Positions 1-7,631 are shown, numbered from the stretch's first letter. The stretch is 10,647 nucleotides of DNA from Geothermovivens sp964644845 (GCA_964644845.1 CAZXXS010000111.1:1-10647), one strand, 5' to 3'. The notes: generated by a model not told the origin, from the sequence alone. A program made the numbers and translations.

Positions 1-134
1 GCTACACCACCCCAGATTGCGAACGTAACGACCGTCTTGTCCGGCGGAGGACTTTCGGGACGGTAAACAAAAAACGCCCAGACTGTGGAAGCAACAATCA
101 AGAACCAAAGAACAACCTGGGCGAGTTTCTTCAT
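1..134 (-). CDS. N-terminus of a probable extracellular sugar-binding protein of an ABC transporter (partial, runs off the left edge)
   Basis: Reading leftwards from an ATG at 134-132 gives an open frame of 44 codons to the window edge, with no stop. It begins MKKLAQVVLWFLIVASTVWA, a short basic start followed by a hydrophobic stretch to about residue 24, then a polar linker and TVVTFAIWGG. A short beta-strand of the type 'TFAIWGG' just after the export signal is typical of family 1 solute-binding proteins of sugar ABC transporters; that is family knowledge, and the rest of the protein is outside the window. There is no lipobox cysteine, so the segment looks like an uncleaved membrane anchor or an ordinary signal peptide rather than a lipoprotein signal. 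No strong Shine-Dalgarno sequence precedes the ATG; the best is a GGAT 10 bases upstream. An import role would fit the kinase, nucleotidyltransferase and lyase genes upstream. Another exported protein cannot be excluded. Confidence 0.62.
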   Translation of the reverse strand, partial: MKKLAQVVLWFLIVASTVWAFFVYRPESPPPDKTVVTFAIWGGV

Positions 135-437
135 GGTGAAATCGATCCGTGTGTTCGGGGGTTCGGGTCCGTGTGCTACGCCACCGCGGATGAGTCGTGC
201 CGCCCGCCGAGGAAAACAAACCCTCCGCCGCAGCGAACTCAAAAGCGTGTGGCAGAATGGTTCGCGGCCTGGCAGCGCAGTCGAGCCTCCTCAGCTCGCA
301 CCCTCACAGCGTTCGTTGTCCGGGCGCAAATGGTACCCGGCAAGGGTCAACTTCGTGAACCGACAACCGATTCGACACCGTTTCCCCCCTTTGCTTGGAA
401 ATGCTTACGGGTAGGCGCCGTTTGCCGATCAACCGCC
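135..437. other. Intergenic gap of about 300 bp, no gene seen
   Basis: This gap separates the nucleotidyltransferase stop from the solute-binding-protein start. It should contain the promoter for the latter, but I find no convincing -35/-10 pair: a TTGACC on the minus strand at 350-345 has no -10 element at the right distance. A small inverted repeat, CGAGC at 282-286 with GCTCG at 294-298, has only five pairs and no T-run, so it is not a good terminator. Open frames on the plus strand here show no recognisable protein. Confidence 0.5.
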
Positions 438-1211
438 TTACCGGCGCTGGCTTTCGTTCTCCTTCGCCTCCATCACCCTACAGGCGTAGGCGTACGAGTC
501 CAGATGTCCGATGTCCAGCAGCTCGCCGTCGAAATGCCACGCGTACACGGGAACCACCTTGTGAAGCCAGGCAACCAGGTTCCCGGGGGCGTCTTTGTCG
601 TTGCCCTCGTCCAGGTAACGCCCGACCAGCGGCACCGTTTCCCGGCGTAGAAAGTACAGCGTCGGACAGGCATACTTCGACTTCGGCTCCTTGGGCTTTT
701 CCTGGAAGCCAATCACCCTGCCGGAAGCGTCGACTTCCACAACGCCGGTGCGACGCAAGAAATCCAGATCGTCGATCGTTCGAATTGTCACCGTGTCCGC
801 CCCAACCTGCCGGAAGAACGCGAACGGCTCTGAAAAATCGAACGGAAAAATGTTGTCGCCAGAAGAAATGATCAGCTCGTCATCCAGGTCGTTTGAGCGG
901 ATCACAAAGTGAATGTCGCCAATCGCGCCCAGCCGTGTTTCGTTGTCCCAGGTCCCGTCGTCCACGATTTCCAAGTGTCGCCACGGCCAATCCCTGGTGT
1001 GCCGCACTTCGTCACGCCACCTGACAAAATGCGGGTAGAACCGGCTGTTCGTCACCACAAAGACGGTGTCCAGCTCAGGGACCGTGGCCAAACGCTCCAG
1101 CAGGTAGTCTAACACGCGCTTGGATCCCACTGGCAGCAGCGGTTTGGGGCGATCCTTCGTGAGGGGGTACATTCGCGTTGCGTAGCCGGCAGCTAAGACG
1201 ATCGCTTTCAC
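438..1211 (-). CDS. Sugar-1-phosphate nucleotidyltransferase (NTP_transferase / RmlA-like family)
   Basis: This 257-residue cytoplasmic enzyme should join a sugar 1-phosphate to an NTP, giving an NDP-sugar and pyrophosphate. The N-terminus carries the nucleotide-binding signature (LAAGYATRMYPLT at 6-18, then RPKPLLPVG at 21-29, with the conserved Arg and Lys). A GDN follows at 118-120 whose Asp should bind Mg2+, then EKP at 171-173, and DIGHLDSY at 233-240, matching the family's 'DIGTPxDY' second metal site. There is no C-terminal left-handed helix domain, so it is a short single-domain member. The start is a GTG whose GTGA overlaps the TGA of the kinase gene upstream, with GGAG 10 bases before it (1225-1222), so translation is probably coupled. 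The pairing with a galacturonokinase-like gene suggests its substrate is that kinase's product, possibly a uronic acid 1-phosphate; this is inference. Neither the sugar nor the nucleotide can be read from the sequence. Confidence 0.88.
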   Translation of the reverse strand: MKAIVLAAGYATRMYPLTKDRPKPLLPVGSKRVLDYLLERLATVPELDTVFVVTNSRFYPHFVRWRDEVRHTRDWPWRHLEIVDDGTWDNETRLGAIGDIHFVIRSNDLDDELIISSGDNIFPFDFSEPFAFFRQVGADTVTIRTIDDLDFLRRTGVVEVDASGRVIGFQEKPKEPKSKYACPTLYFLRRETVPLVGRYLDEGNDKDAPGNLVAWLHKVVPVYAWHFDGELLDIGHLDSYAYACRVMEAKENESQRR

Positions 1212-2476
1212 AGCAGACGCACTCCATCGTCGGTTGAACAGAAATCCACTGCCACTTTGTCCGCGTACTCGGGGAAGCGCTTCGGGTACTCTTCCAGCAC
1301 CCGCACCCGGATTGCCTCCCGGTAGGCCGGATCCACCAGGCCGATGCAGTTCCCCCGAAATCCGGCGCCACTGAACCGCGCCCCGAACACCCCGTCCGTC
1401 TCTGTGAGGATTTCGTAGATCCCAATCAGTGGCGGGCTTCCAGACTCGTAGTCCTGAATCGAGCTCCGTCCAGATGCGTTCATCAACCTGCCGAAACTCT
1501 CCAGATCCCCGCGTTGCCAGTACTCAAGCCCCTCCTGAACCCGCCGGTTCTCCGTGTAGAAGTGGCGTGCACGCCGAGCCAGGACGTCGGGAAGCTGATC
1601 CAAGTACTGCTCAAAGACCTCGTCAGGAACGTGCCGCAACTTGGGGTGCTCGGGTACCTCCAGCCCGGCTTTTTCCAAAAGCAACCGTGCGGCCTCCTCA
1701 CACTCAGCCACCCGACGGTTGTACCCTGTTCCCACCAGACCTTTGCTCACACCGGAGTAAACGACAACGAATTCGAAGTCGGGCATCACCTGGGGAACTT
1801 CGTACAGGTTGTAGTCCTCGGTTGCCGTGTCCAGGTACATCAACTTGCCGCGGCGGCTCAGCAGAATGGCGGACTGGTCGAGGATGCCGTTGTTGAGCCC
1901 GATGTAAACATTTTCGATGAAACGATCAAGAGAAATGTTGTCCTTGACCAGGATTTTTAAGCCATTTGCGTGCTCGAGGGCAAGCAAGTAAGCCAAGCCC
2001 ACCGAGGCTGACGAACTCAGCCCACCGATGGGCATGTTTCCTTCCAGTACACCATCGATCCCCACTTCAATCCGGTAGTGCTCCTGCAGCGCCAGGGCCG
2101 CGCCCCGGGCGTAGTTGCCCCAGTCGCCGTCTTTCTTCGGGGGAATGGCTTGCAAATCAAATTCCACACGCCCCGGGAAATTCAGGCTTTCCAGGCGAAC
2201 GCGACCGGACGCATTCGGTGCGAACGCCAGGAGCGTACTCCGATCGATCGCGACCCCGGTGACACGTCCCAGCTGGTGATCGACGTGCGCTCCCAGGGGT
2301 GCAATTCGGTAAGGAGAGCGAACAAGACGTACGTCCTCTTCCTTCGCGTCAAAACGCTCGACAACCTCGCGAACCAGGCGCTCTGCCCGCCGACGATCTC
2401 GCTCGCTCAACGAACGCAAGTCCAAAATGTCGAAAGCCGTCTTCCCTGCCTCAATTTGAGACGTCAGTGAGACCAT
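1208..2476 (-). CDS. GHMP-family sugar kinase closely resembling plant galacturonokinase
   Basis: This 422-residue cytoplasmic kinase should phosphorylate the anomeric hydroxyl of a hexose or uronic acid with ATP. All three GHMP motifs are present: the sugar-binding motif SPYRIAPLGAHVDHQ at 54-68, the ATP loop PIGGLSSSASVG at 149-160, and the C-terminal GARFSGAGFRGNC at 365-377. NGILDQSAILLS at 196-207 holds the expected catalytic Asp200. The first motif reads GAHxDHQ where galactokinases have GEHxDY. From memory, plant galacturonokinase has the same GAHxDHQ form, and the similarity continues through the SSIQDYESGSPPLI region (338-351), so it fits galacturonokinase better than galactokinase. 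Substrate is inferred; D-galacturonate or a related uronate is the best guess. The ATG start has only a weak GAG 6 bases upstream. The stop overlaps the nucleotidyltransferase start by 4 bp. Upstream lies a 7-bp repeat block and no clear promoter. Confidence 0.85.
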   Translation of the reverse strand: MVSLTSQIEAGKTAFDILDLRSLSERDRRRAERLVREVVERFDAKEEDVRLVRSPYRIAPLGAHVDHQLGRVTGVAIDRSTLLAFAPNASGRVRLESLNFPGRVEFDLQAIPPKKDGDWGNYARGAALALQEHYRIEVGIDGVLEGNMPIGGLSSSASVGLAYLLALEHANGLKILVKDNISLDRFIENVYIGLNNGILDQSAILLSRRGKLMYLDTATEDYNLYEVPQVMPDFEFVVVYSGVSKGLVGTGYNRRVAECEEAARLLLEKAGLEVPEHPKLRHVPDEVFEQYLDQLPDVLARRARHFYTENRRVQEGLEYWQRGDLESFGRLMNASGRSSIQDYESGSPPLIGIYEILTETDGVFGARFSGAGFRGNCIGLVDPAYREAIRVRVLEEYPKRFPEYADKVAVDFCSTDDGVRLL

Positions 2477-2562
2477 TTTCCGCTCTTTTCAGCTTTGTTC
2501 GTCTGACCCTGTCGTTCCGAAGCCCCTTCCGCTTTCAAAGTCCGTACCAAAACTGGCCACAG

Positions 2563-2639
2563 CAGTTGACAGTCAAAAGTTGCCGGTCGGTAGTTGGTAG
2601 TCCGCAGTTGGCAGCTGGCGATTGGCGGTCAGCGGTCGG
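2563..2639. repeat. Eleven in-phase copies of a degenerate 7-bp repeat (consensus CRGTYGG)
   Basis: Seventy-seven bases divide exactly into eleven heptamers: CAGTTGA, CAGTCAA, AAGTTGC, CGGTCGG, TAGTTGG, TAGTCCG, CAGTTGG, CAGCTGG, CGATTGG, CGGTCAG, CGGTCGG. Position 2 is a purine and position 5 a pyrimidine in all eleven; position 3 is G and position 4 is T in ten of eleven. The phase breaks on the right at 2640. The block lies between the stop of the large membrane protein gene and the start of the kinase gene. Heptanucleotide tandem repeats of unknown role are known in bacteria, such as the STRR sequences of cyanobacteria; relationship to those is not claimed. Confidence 0.85.
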
Positions 2640-2672
2640 GAACCGATAAGTTGCGGTACAACACACGGCTCC

Positions 2673-5573
2673 CTAAAAGACTGGGCCCGCACGCACGAAC
2701 CACTGGTGTTCGTTTCCCGAAACCAATTGGTGGCCCCAACCCACCCGGAGCACAACGCCCATTTTGTGCAGAGGAAACAGGCGCACACGAAGTTCGGCCC
2801 CAACTGCAGCCACTGTGCGCGGAGCTCCTTCGCGCCAGAGGCCGCCCGACGTCGCCGTTACCCCGCCCGCGCGCGTTCCGTCGCAGAAGACCGCCGCCGT
2901 GACCTTCTCGACGTACAGGTAAGGCAAATCCAGACGCAAATCGTCGATCAACGGCGACCGCCACTCCGCATTCCAAAGCAGCCAGCGGGACCCTGGCACG
3001 TCCCTCGTGATCCCTCGTAGTGCTGCGGCAGACACAGCCGGTGGAGACTGGAGGGCGAATTTTCCCCAGGTGACACCCGCCCGCAAGCGCACAGCCAGAA
3101 CCTGTTCACCCCAGCACCACCGGCGCACAAACCGACCAGCCACGCCCCGTTGAGGCAACTGGCTCAGGGCTGCTGGGGCCCACATGCCCGTCACAGCCAA
3201 CTGTACCCCATCAGAAGGCTGAATGTCCGCATCTACGCTTGGGCGCTCCCGTGCGTAGCCGTAGCCAACGCCGAACCACACGCGCCGTCCTCGAAATGGC
3301 TGCAGCGTCTCCGGAAGCAACCTCAGGGCACCCTCATCCTCCGCTACCAGGCGCTCGGCACCCAGCTGAAACACCAGCGCGTGGTTCGCAAGCGCGTTGT
3401 GTCCCAGGTTGAAGCCCAGATCAACCTTCACCACCAGACGGTCTTCCCGCTCCCGGTACGTTAGGGTGTCGTCCCCGACGACCGCCCAGGGGCCGTGGTC
3501 CCACCACGTCGAAGCTGCGTTCAGTGTCCAGCGAAACAACCCGGTGCTGTTTACGTAGGTCGCAGCCCAGTCAGAGCGAACACCAGACGATCCCTGGAAC
3601 AACACCATTTGGCGTAAGGTGGGTTCGGCAAAACCAACTGCTCCACCCAAGCGCCAGCGCCCGGTTGTTCTTTCCAGCAGAGGGACAAAGATCCAGGGCC
3701 TCAGCGCAAACAACGATCGGTACGGTTCGCTACGAAGTTGTTCCGGCTTCGGCGGAAGGCCGAGCGGCCTGGAGTCGTCGCGCCACCAGCGTGGGTGAAC
3801 TGCGTGCCACGACGGTCGGCGTGGCGTCTCCGAATCGTCTCCACATGACGGGTGCCGGCCACGGGACAACAGGAACACGTCCACGCGATCCGTACGTTCG
3901 AAATCCGCTACAGCCAGACGCTGACCGTCCGGATGCCAGGCTGGATTGAACAACCCACCGACGACCCGCGTCAGTCGAGTAACCCGGTCGGCCGCACGGT
4001 CCAGTACGTACACGTCTGGTGCGCCTCCGCCTTCGTCGACAAAGGCCAGGAAACGCCCGTCCGGCGAGAAAGCTGGGGAACGTCGGTCCCCCGGACCAAT
4101 CCAGCGTTCGACTGTACCGTCCGCCAACCTGACGAGTCCCAGCCCCCGGATCCCTGCAGTGTCCCGGAAGGCGAAAGCGATCACGTCCCCTTCTGGCGAC
4201 CAGTCGGGTTCGTACACCGACGTACCGGGTCCCCAGTCAACCAGCACGTGTGGTGTGTCGCCGCCATCCGCCCTGAGTTTCACAAGGCGGGAACGATCCG
4301 CCAGCTGCTGCACGCAAGCGATCCAACTGCCGTCGGGCGACCAGGTCGGATCCGAAAGCCGTTTTCCCCAGGTCAAAAGCCGTTCTTTTCCAGTCGTCAC
4401 GTCGACGACAAAGAGATCGTCCACCAACAGACCGCCTTCGACGTAGTGCAGCTTGTTCACCACGATCCGGTGTCCATCCGGGGACCAGGCAAAATGCGAT
4501 CCCACGTAGGGTCTGGCCAACACGCGAACGCTGTTGGCGGGCCGTGTTTCGACCAGCACCAGCTCCGGCACTTCCTCCCGAAAATCCCGAACCACCACTG
4601 CGGCGAAGCAGGTTGAGTCACCGGGTCGCCAGCGAACTGCGTACACTCCTTGGTAGGGCAAACGCAGGTGTTTCTCTCTACCGTAAAGGCGCTCCCTGTC
4701 AGCCCAGTGCTCCCGGTAAAATTGCTCCAGTCTCCAACGCCAGCTGCAGTACGCCGTACGACTGGAGTAGCCCAGAACCCGTTTCATCGTCCAGCTGAAA
4801 TTCACCGGCAACGTTCGGTGGGCACGAAGAAGGCGCCGTAGATCACGGCTCCCCCGCTCTTTCAAAATGTACCGCAGCAGCGACTGCCCCTGTTCGTACA
4901 GCAGTCGGCTCTCAAGCCGGTTGGCACCGATGAAACCGTTCATTCTGGCCAGCGAAAGGAGTCCGGTGTCCAGAGCGGCAACGCGGAGCAACAGTTCCCG
5001 GTGGCTGTCGACCGGCTCGCTCTCAAACTGCGCCACTCCCTCCAAAAACCACATTGGGAGCGTACTGAGAGCCAAACCTTCCCAGTACAAACCGAGCCGG
5101 TTTCGTACAGCTCTGTACGTGGCCATGTGCGCAAATTCGTGCGTCACGACCCGGGGCAACCACCCCAGGGGCCCGGCTGTCGTCTTTGGATCCGCTTTGG
5201 ACCACACCCACAGGAAATGTCCGAGCGGCGAGGCCAAACCGTTGGCTACGTCCTCAGCGGTGTTCAGAACGACGGAAGTGCGGAAATCCGTTCGGTCGCC
5301 GAGATCCCGGGTCACGAAGCGGTAGGCTTCTTCGCTGCACCAGGCTGTTTGCGCCGCGGCTGTGTCGCCTCCTGTAGTGTAGATGATCCGGAAATGCGGC
5401 GTGGCAATCTGGCGCCACTTGAGCACGTGGGCGTTTGTGCCCCACGCGATTTGCGCACCTGCGGATCCGGCCGCGGTCAGGAGAAGAACCACCCCCGCAG
5501 CCGAGAAACGTACCCACCTGATCCAGCGGCTGCCGGCTTCAAGGTCCCTGGTTTCTCCGAAGTAGACCGGCAA
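2673..5573 (-). CDS. Large predicted outer-membrane protein: HExxH metallopeptidase-like domain, TolB-type propeller, C-terminal beta-barrel
   Basis: About 966 residues from a TTG start. Residues 17-40 form a signal peptide (basic WIRWVR, hydrophobic core, AGA before Gln41). Next comes a gluzincin-like domain: HEFAH at 145-149 and, 28 residues on, FLEGVAQF with Glu178, the usual zinc ligands and general base of peptidase-MA-type proteins. Five blades of a PD40/TolB-like propeller follow, marked by WSPDG-type motifs at 363, 411, 458, 502 and 546. From about 620 onward the sequence alternates in the manner of beta-strands and ends in Phe, as outer-membrane barrels do. The role is unknown; a surface or periplasmic protease is plausible. 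The start is uncertain: I chose TTG 5573 for its GAGG six bases upstream (5583-5580). A GTG at 5624, one base after the isomerase stop, or a GTG at 5675 are alternatives giving long N-termini. Neighbouring glycan genes suggest co-transcription but not the substrate. Confidence 0.8.
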   Translation of the reverse strand: MPVYFGETRDLEAGSRWIRWVRFSAAGVVLLLTAAGSAGAQIAWGTNAHVLKWRQIATPHFRIIYTTGGDTAAAQTAWCSEEAYRFVTRDLGDRTDFRTSVVLNTAEDVANGLASPLGHFLWVWSKADPKTTAGPLGWLPRVVTHEFAHMATYRAVRNRLGLYWEGLALSTLPMWFLEGVAQFESEPVDSHRELLLRVAALDTGLLSLARMNGFIGANRLESRLLYEQGQSLLRYILKERGSRDLRRLLRAHRTLPVNFSWTMKRVLGYSSRTAYCSWRWRLEQFYREHWADRERLYGREKHLRLPYQGVYAVRWRPGDSTCFAAVVVRDFREEVPELVLVETRPANSVRVLARPYVGSHFAWSPDGHRIVVNKLHYVEGGLLVDDLFVVDVTTGKERLLTWGKRLSDPTWSPDGSWIACVQQLADRSRLVKLRADGGDTPHVLVDWGPGTSVYEPDWSPEGDVIAFAFRDTAGIRGLGLVRLADGTVERWIGPGDRRSPAFSPDGRFLAFVDEGGGAPDVYVLDRAADRVTRLTRVVGGLFNPAWHPDGQRLAVADFERTDRVDVFLLSRGRHPSCGDDSETPRRPSWHAVHPRWWRDDSRPLGLPPKPEQLRSEPYRSLFALRPWIFVPLLERTTGRWRLGGAVGFAEPTLRQMVLFQGSSGVRSDWAATYVNSTGLFRWTLNAASTWWDHGPWAVVGDDTLTYREREDRLVVKVDLGFNLGHNALANHALVFQLGAERLVAEDEGALRLLPETLQPFRGRRVWFGVGYGYARERPSVDADIQPSDGVQLAVTGMWAPAALSQLPQRGVAGRFVRRWCWGEQVLAVRLRAGVTWGKFALQSPPAVSAAALRGITRDVPGSRWLLWNAEWRSPLIDDLRLDLPYLYVEKVTAAVFCDGTRAGGVTATSGGLWREGAPRTVAAVGAELRVRLFPLHKMGVVLRVGWGHQLVSGNEHQWFVRAGPVF

Positions 5574-5625
5574 CCGCCGCCTCGTACCCCAGGCACCGTG
5601 CCCTGCCAGCGACAAAACCCACACG

Positions 5626-6768
5626 TCAAAAACTCGGCAAATCCGGCAGCTTTTCGGGGTGCAACGCCCGGGCACGAATCAGGTAGCCCTCCAGCCAGCC
5701 CCGACACCTGGAAGGATTCAGGGTGCACTCCACGATGCTCGCGTGGTCCAGACTGTTGATGCGCTCATTGGCCGCCCTGAGTGCGTCCATGCAGTTCTTC
5801 AGAGCCTGCTGAACAGGCATTCGTTCTGGATTGATGTCGATCCCAAAGTAGCCGCGGTAGCCGTACATCTTGAGCACGTACAAAGCGGCTTCCGTTTGTT
5901 CCGGACTGATCACACCGACGTTCAGGTCCTGGTCGTAGTTGCCCAGGGGCTGGCTGTTCCAGTGCGTGTGTGCCAAACGGCCGTACTCCATCACCAGGCT
6001 GAACGCGTACGGAAGCTCCTCGTAGCCCATCAGAACGTGACCCACTTCCGGGTTCAAACCGACCAGTGCATGTCCCTGCTCGAGGAGCTTACGGTTCTCC
6101 GGATGTTGGAGTCGGGCCTCAACCTTCTGGGCCAGCAACAACGCTTCAGCCGTGGTGCCGTAGAGAATGTGCCCCCGAGGCTCGTAAGGCTTGGGCTCGA
6201 ACGCAATTCGAACCCCGGGTACCGCGTCCAGGCCTTCTGCCAGGCCGTCCGCGAAACGGTCCCTCGCAGCCACCAGGTCCATTCCAAAGGGGTTCTCGTA
6301 ACCGTCGATCCCAGGCCAAACCACTGCAAAATCGGTGTTCAGTTCTTTGTTCAGCAGGAGCGTCGTTTTGAGGCGCTCCACCGCTTTCTTTCGGATCCGA
6401 GGATCGGGGTTGGACAGCGAACCGAATTCCCAATCCGCGTCGAAAAACAGGTTGGGCACCACGGTGACAACACGAACCCCGCTTTCCTCAGCGAGTTTCT
6501 TGTAAAGATGGACGTTGTCCTCGTTGATTTCATTCGGGTAGTGGGCCTCCACGGCAGCCAACCCGTAATCAGCCAGCTCTGCAGCGATCTCCAACCGATC
6601 AGCGATGGAAAGTTCAGGTCGGTAACGTTCGTGGAACCGTCCACCGCCCGGTGAGAAGAACCAGACCCCGGCGGAGAACTTCAGGTCGAGTTCGAAGCGC
6701 TGCAGGTGTTGAACCAACTCTTCAGGGGTACGCCGTTTCGCCTGATCCCGAAGATCGAGCATGCCCAT
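5626..6768 (-). CDS. Xylose-isomerase-like TIM-barrel protein (class I XylA homologue with altered active site)
   Basis: This 380-residue protein is a metal-dependent sugar isomerase homologue, close in length to class I (Streptomyces-type) xylose isomerases. Aligned from memory with that family it keeps the catalytic His (His76), the Trp of VVWPG (Trp151), EPKPYEPRG at 191-199 (metal ligand Glu191 and Lys193), NPEVGH at 239-244 (Glu241, His244), YDQD at 278-281 (Asp279, Asp281) and Asp311. Two positions differ: the metal-ligand Asp245 of the Streptomyces enzyme is His269 here (AHTHWNSQ), and the Asp57 partner of the catalytic His is Asn79. The metal site is thus probably intact, but the substrate is likely not xylose. 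The ATG start is well supported by GGGAGG five bases upstream (6779-6774). It sits 71 bp after the dehydrogenase gene and directly before the large membrane protein gene, so co-transcription is likely. It appears cytoplasmic, with no signal peptide. Confidence 0.85.
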   Translation of the reverse strand: MGMLDLRDQAKRRTPEELVQHLQRFELDLKFSAGVWFFSPGGGRFHERYRPELSIADRLEIAAELADYGLAAVEAHYPNEINEDNVHLYKKLAEESGVRVVTVVPNLFFDADWEFGSLSNPDPRIRKKAVERLKTTLLLNKELNTDFAVVWPGIDGYENPFGMDLVAARDRFADGLAEGLDAVPGVRIAFEPKPYEPRGHILYGTTAEALLLAQKVEARLQHPENRKLLEQGHALVGLNPEVGHVLMGYEELPYAFSLVMEYGRLAHTHWNSQPLGNYDQDLNVGVISPEQTEAALYVLKMYGYRGYFGIDINPERMPVQQALKNCMDALRAANERINSLDHASIVECTLNPSRCRGWLEGYLIRARALHPEKLPDLPSF

Positions 6769-6773
6769 TTTTG

Positions 6774-6779
6774 CCTCCC
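6774..6779 (-). promoter_or_regulatory. Strong ribosome-binding site of the xylose-isomerase-like gene
   Basis: GGGAGG lies five bases before the ATG at 6768 on the minus strand. It supports that start over the second ATG two codons later. Confidence 0.75.
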
Positions 6780-6839
6780 GTCGACAGGTAGAGTCGTTTT
6801 TGGCCTTCCGGTTACTGCAAGACGTTCAGCTTCACCGCG

Positions 6840-7631
6840 TCACATCAAAGCACGCACGTAACCACCGTCGATTTGAATGGTAGCCCCAGTCAGGTACGCG
6901 GCCCGTTCGGAAGCGAGAAAAGCGACGAAATCACCCAGTTCAGTGGGATCACCCAGGCGCTTGGCCGGAATTCCGGCCTCCCATTCGGCCACCACTTGCT
7001 CGACTCCCACTCCACGACGTTTCGCCAGATCCTGGGCCAGTTCCTCCACGCGCTCTGTTCGGAAGTAGCCAGGACAAATGACGTTCACGGTGATTCCTTC
7101 AGGGGCAAGCTGGTTCGCCAGGGATTTGGCCAGCCCCACAACCCCGGGCCGCAGCACGTTGGACGTCACCAGTGTGTCGATGGGTTGTTTCACGGAGACG
7201 GATGTCAGGTAAACGAGCCGTCCCCAGCCTTCTCTGCGAATGTGCGGCAACGCAGCACGCGTCAACCGAATCGCGCTCAGGAGGGTCAGGTTCACACCGT
7301 TGAGCCAATCTTCTTCGGATATCTCGTCAAAGCGTCCCGGCACGGGGCCACCAGCGTTGCTGAAAAGAATGTGCAATTTCCCAAAGTGAGCCACGGTTGC
7401 TTCGACGAACGCGGCAGGACCTTCCGCAGTGGTCAGATCCACAGCGACGGGCAGCACGTTCCGCCCGGTGGCCTGGGCGATTTCACCAGCAGTTCTTTCC
7501 AGCCGGTCCCTGTTTCGCGCGCAAATAGCAACGTCGCAACCTTCCCGTGCCAGGGCTTCGGCCACAGCACGACCCAATCCGCGACTCGCGGCGGCCACTG
7601 CAGCCACTTTTCCAGTCAGTCCGAATTCCAT
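6840..7631 (-). CDS. Short-chain dehydrogenase/reductase-like protein lacking the catalytic Tyr and Lys
   Basis: This 263-residue cytoplasmic Rossmann-fold protein has the full SDR layout: a glycine motif AAASRGLG at 13-20, NAGG at 92-95, the catalytic Ser of YLTS (Ser144), ICPGYFRTE around 185-193, and a C-terminal IQIDGGY. The nucleotide motif is atypical, with Ala-Ala in place of Thr-Gly. At the YxxxK position, 13 residues after the Ser, the sequence reads SNVLR (Ser157 to Arg161), so Tyr and Lys are both replaced. A known subgroup of 3-oxoacyl-ACP-reductase-like SDRs lacks a perfect catalytic tetrad in this way. Its reaction is therefore unknown; it should not be called FabG or KduD with confidence. 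The start is the ATG at 7631 rather than the GTG two codons upstream, because GGAGG at 7642-7638 is six bases from the ATG. It follows the lyase gene by 61 bp. Confidence 0.85.
   Translation of the reverse strand: MEFGLTGKVAAVAAASRGLGRAVAEALAREGCDVAICARNRDRLERTAGEIAQATGRNVLPVAVDLTTAEGPAAFVEATVAHFGKLHILFSNAGGPVPGRFDEISEEDWLNGVNLTLLSAIRLTRAALPHIRREGWGRLVYLTSVSVKQPIDTLVTSNVLRPGVVGLAKSLANQLAPEGITVNVICPGYFRTERVEELAQDLAKRRGVGVEQVVAEWEAGIPAKRLGDPTELGDFVAFLASERAAYLTGATIQIDGGYVRALM

Noticed and set aside
300..390. A possible short peptide gene on the minus strand after AGGGGGGAAACG
   Set aside because: The G-run could pass for a ribosome-binding site, but the frame is only about two dozen codons and codes for nothing recognisable.
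5659..6654. A 331-codon plus-strand open frame
   Set aside because: It is entirely antisense to the xylose-isomerase-like gene, whose conserved motifs show that the minus strand is coding.
5626..6768. Naming the isomerase as XylA
   Set aside because: Two active-site positions differ from true xylose isomerases and no xylose genes are nearby.
6840..7631. Naming the dehydrogenase as KduD or FabG
   Set aside because: The catalytic Tyr and Lys of those enzymes are missing, so a specific name is not supported.
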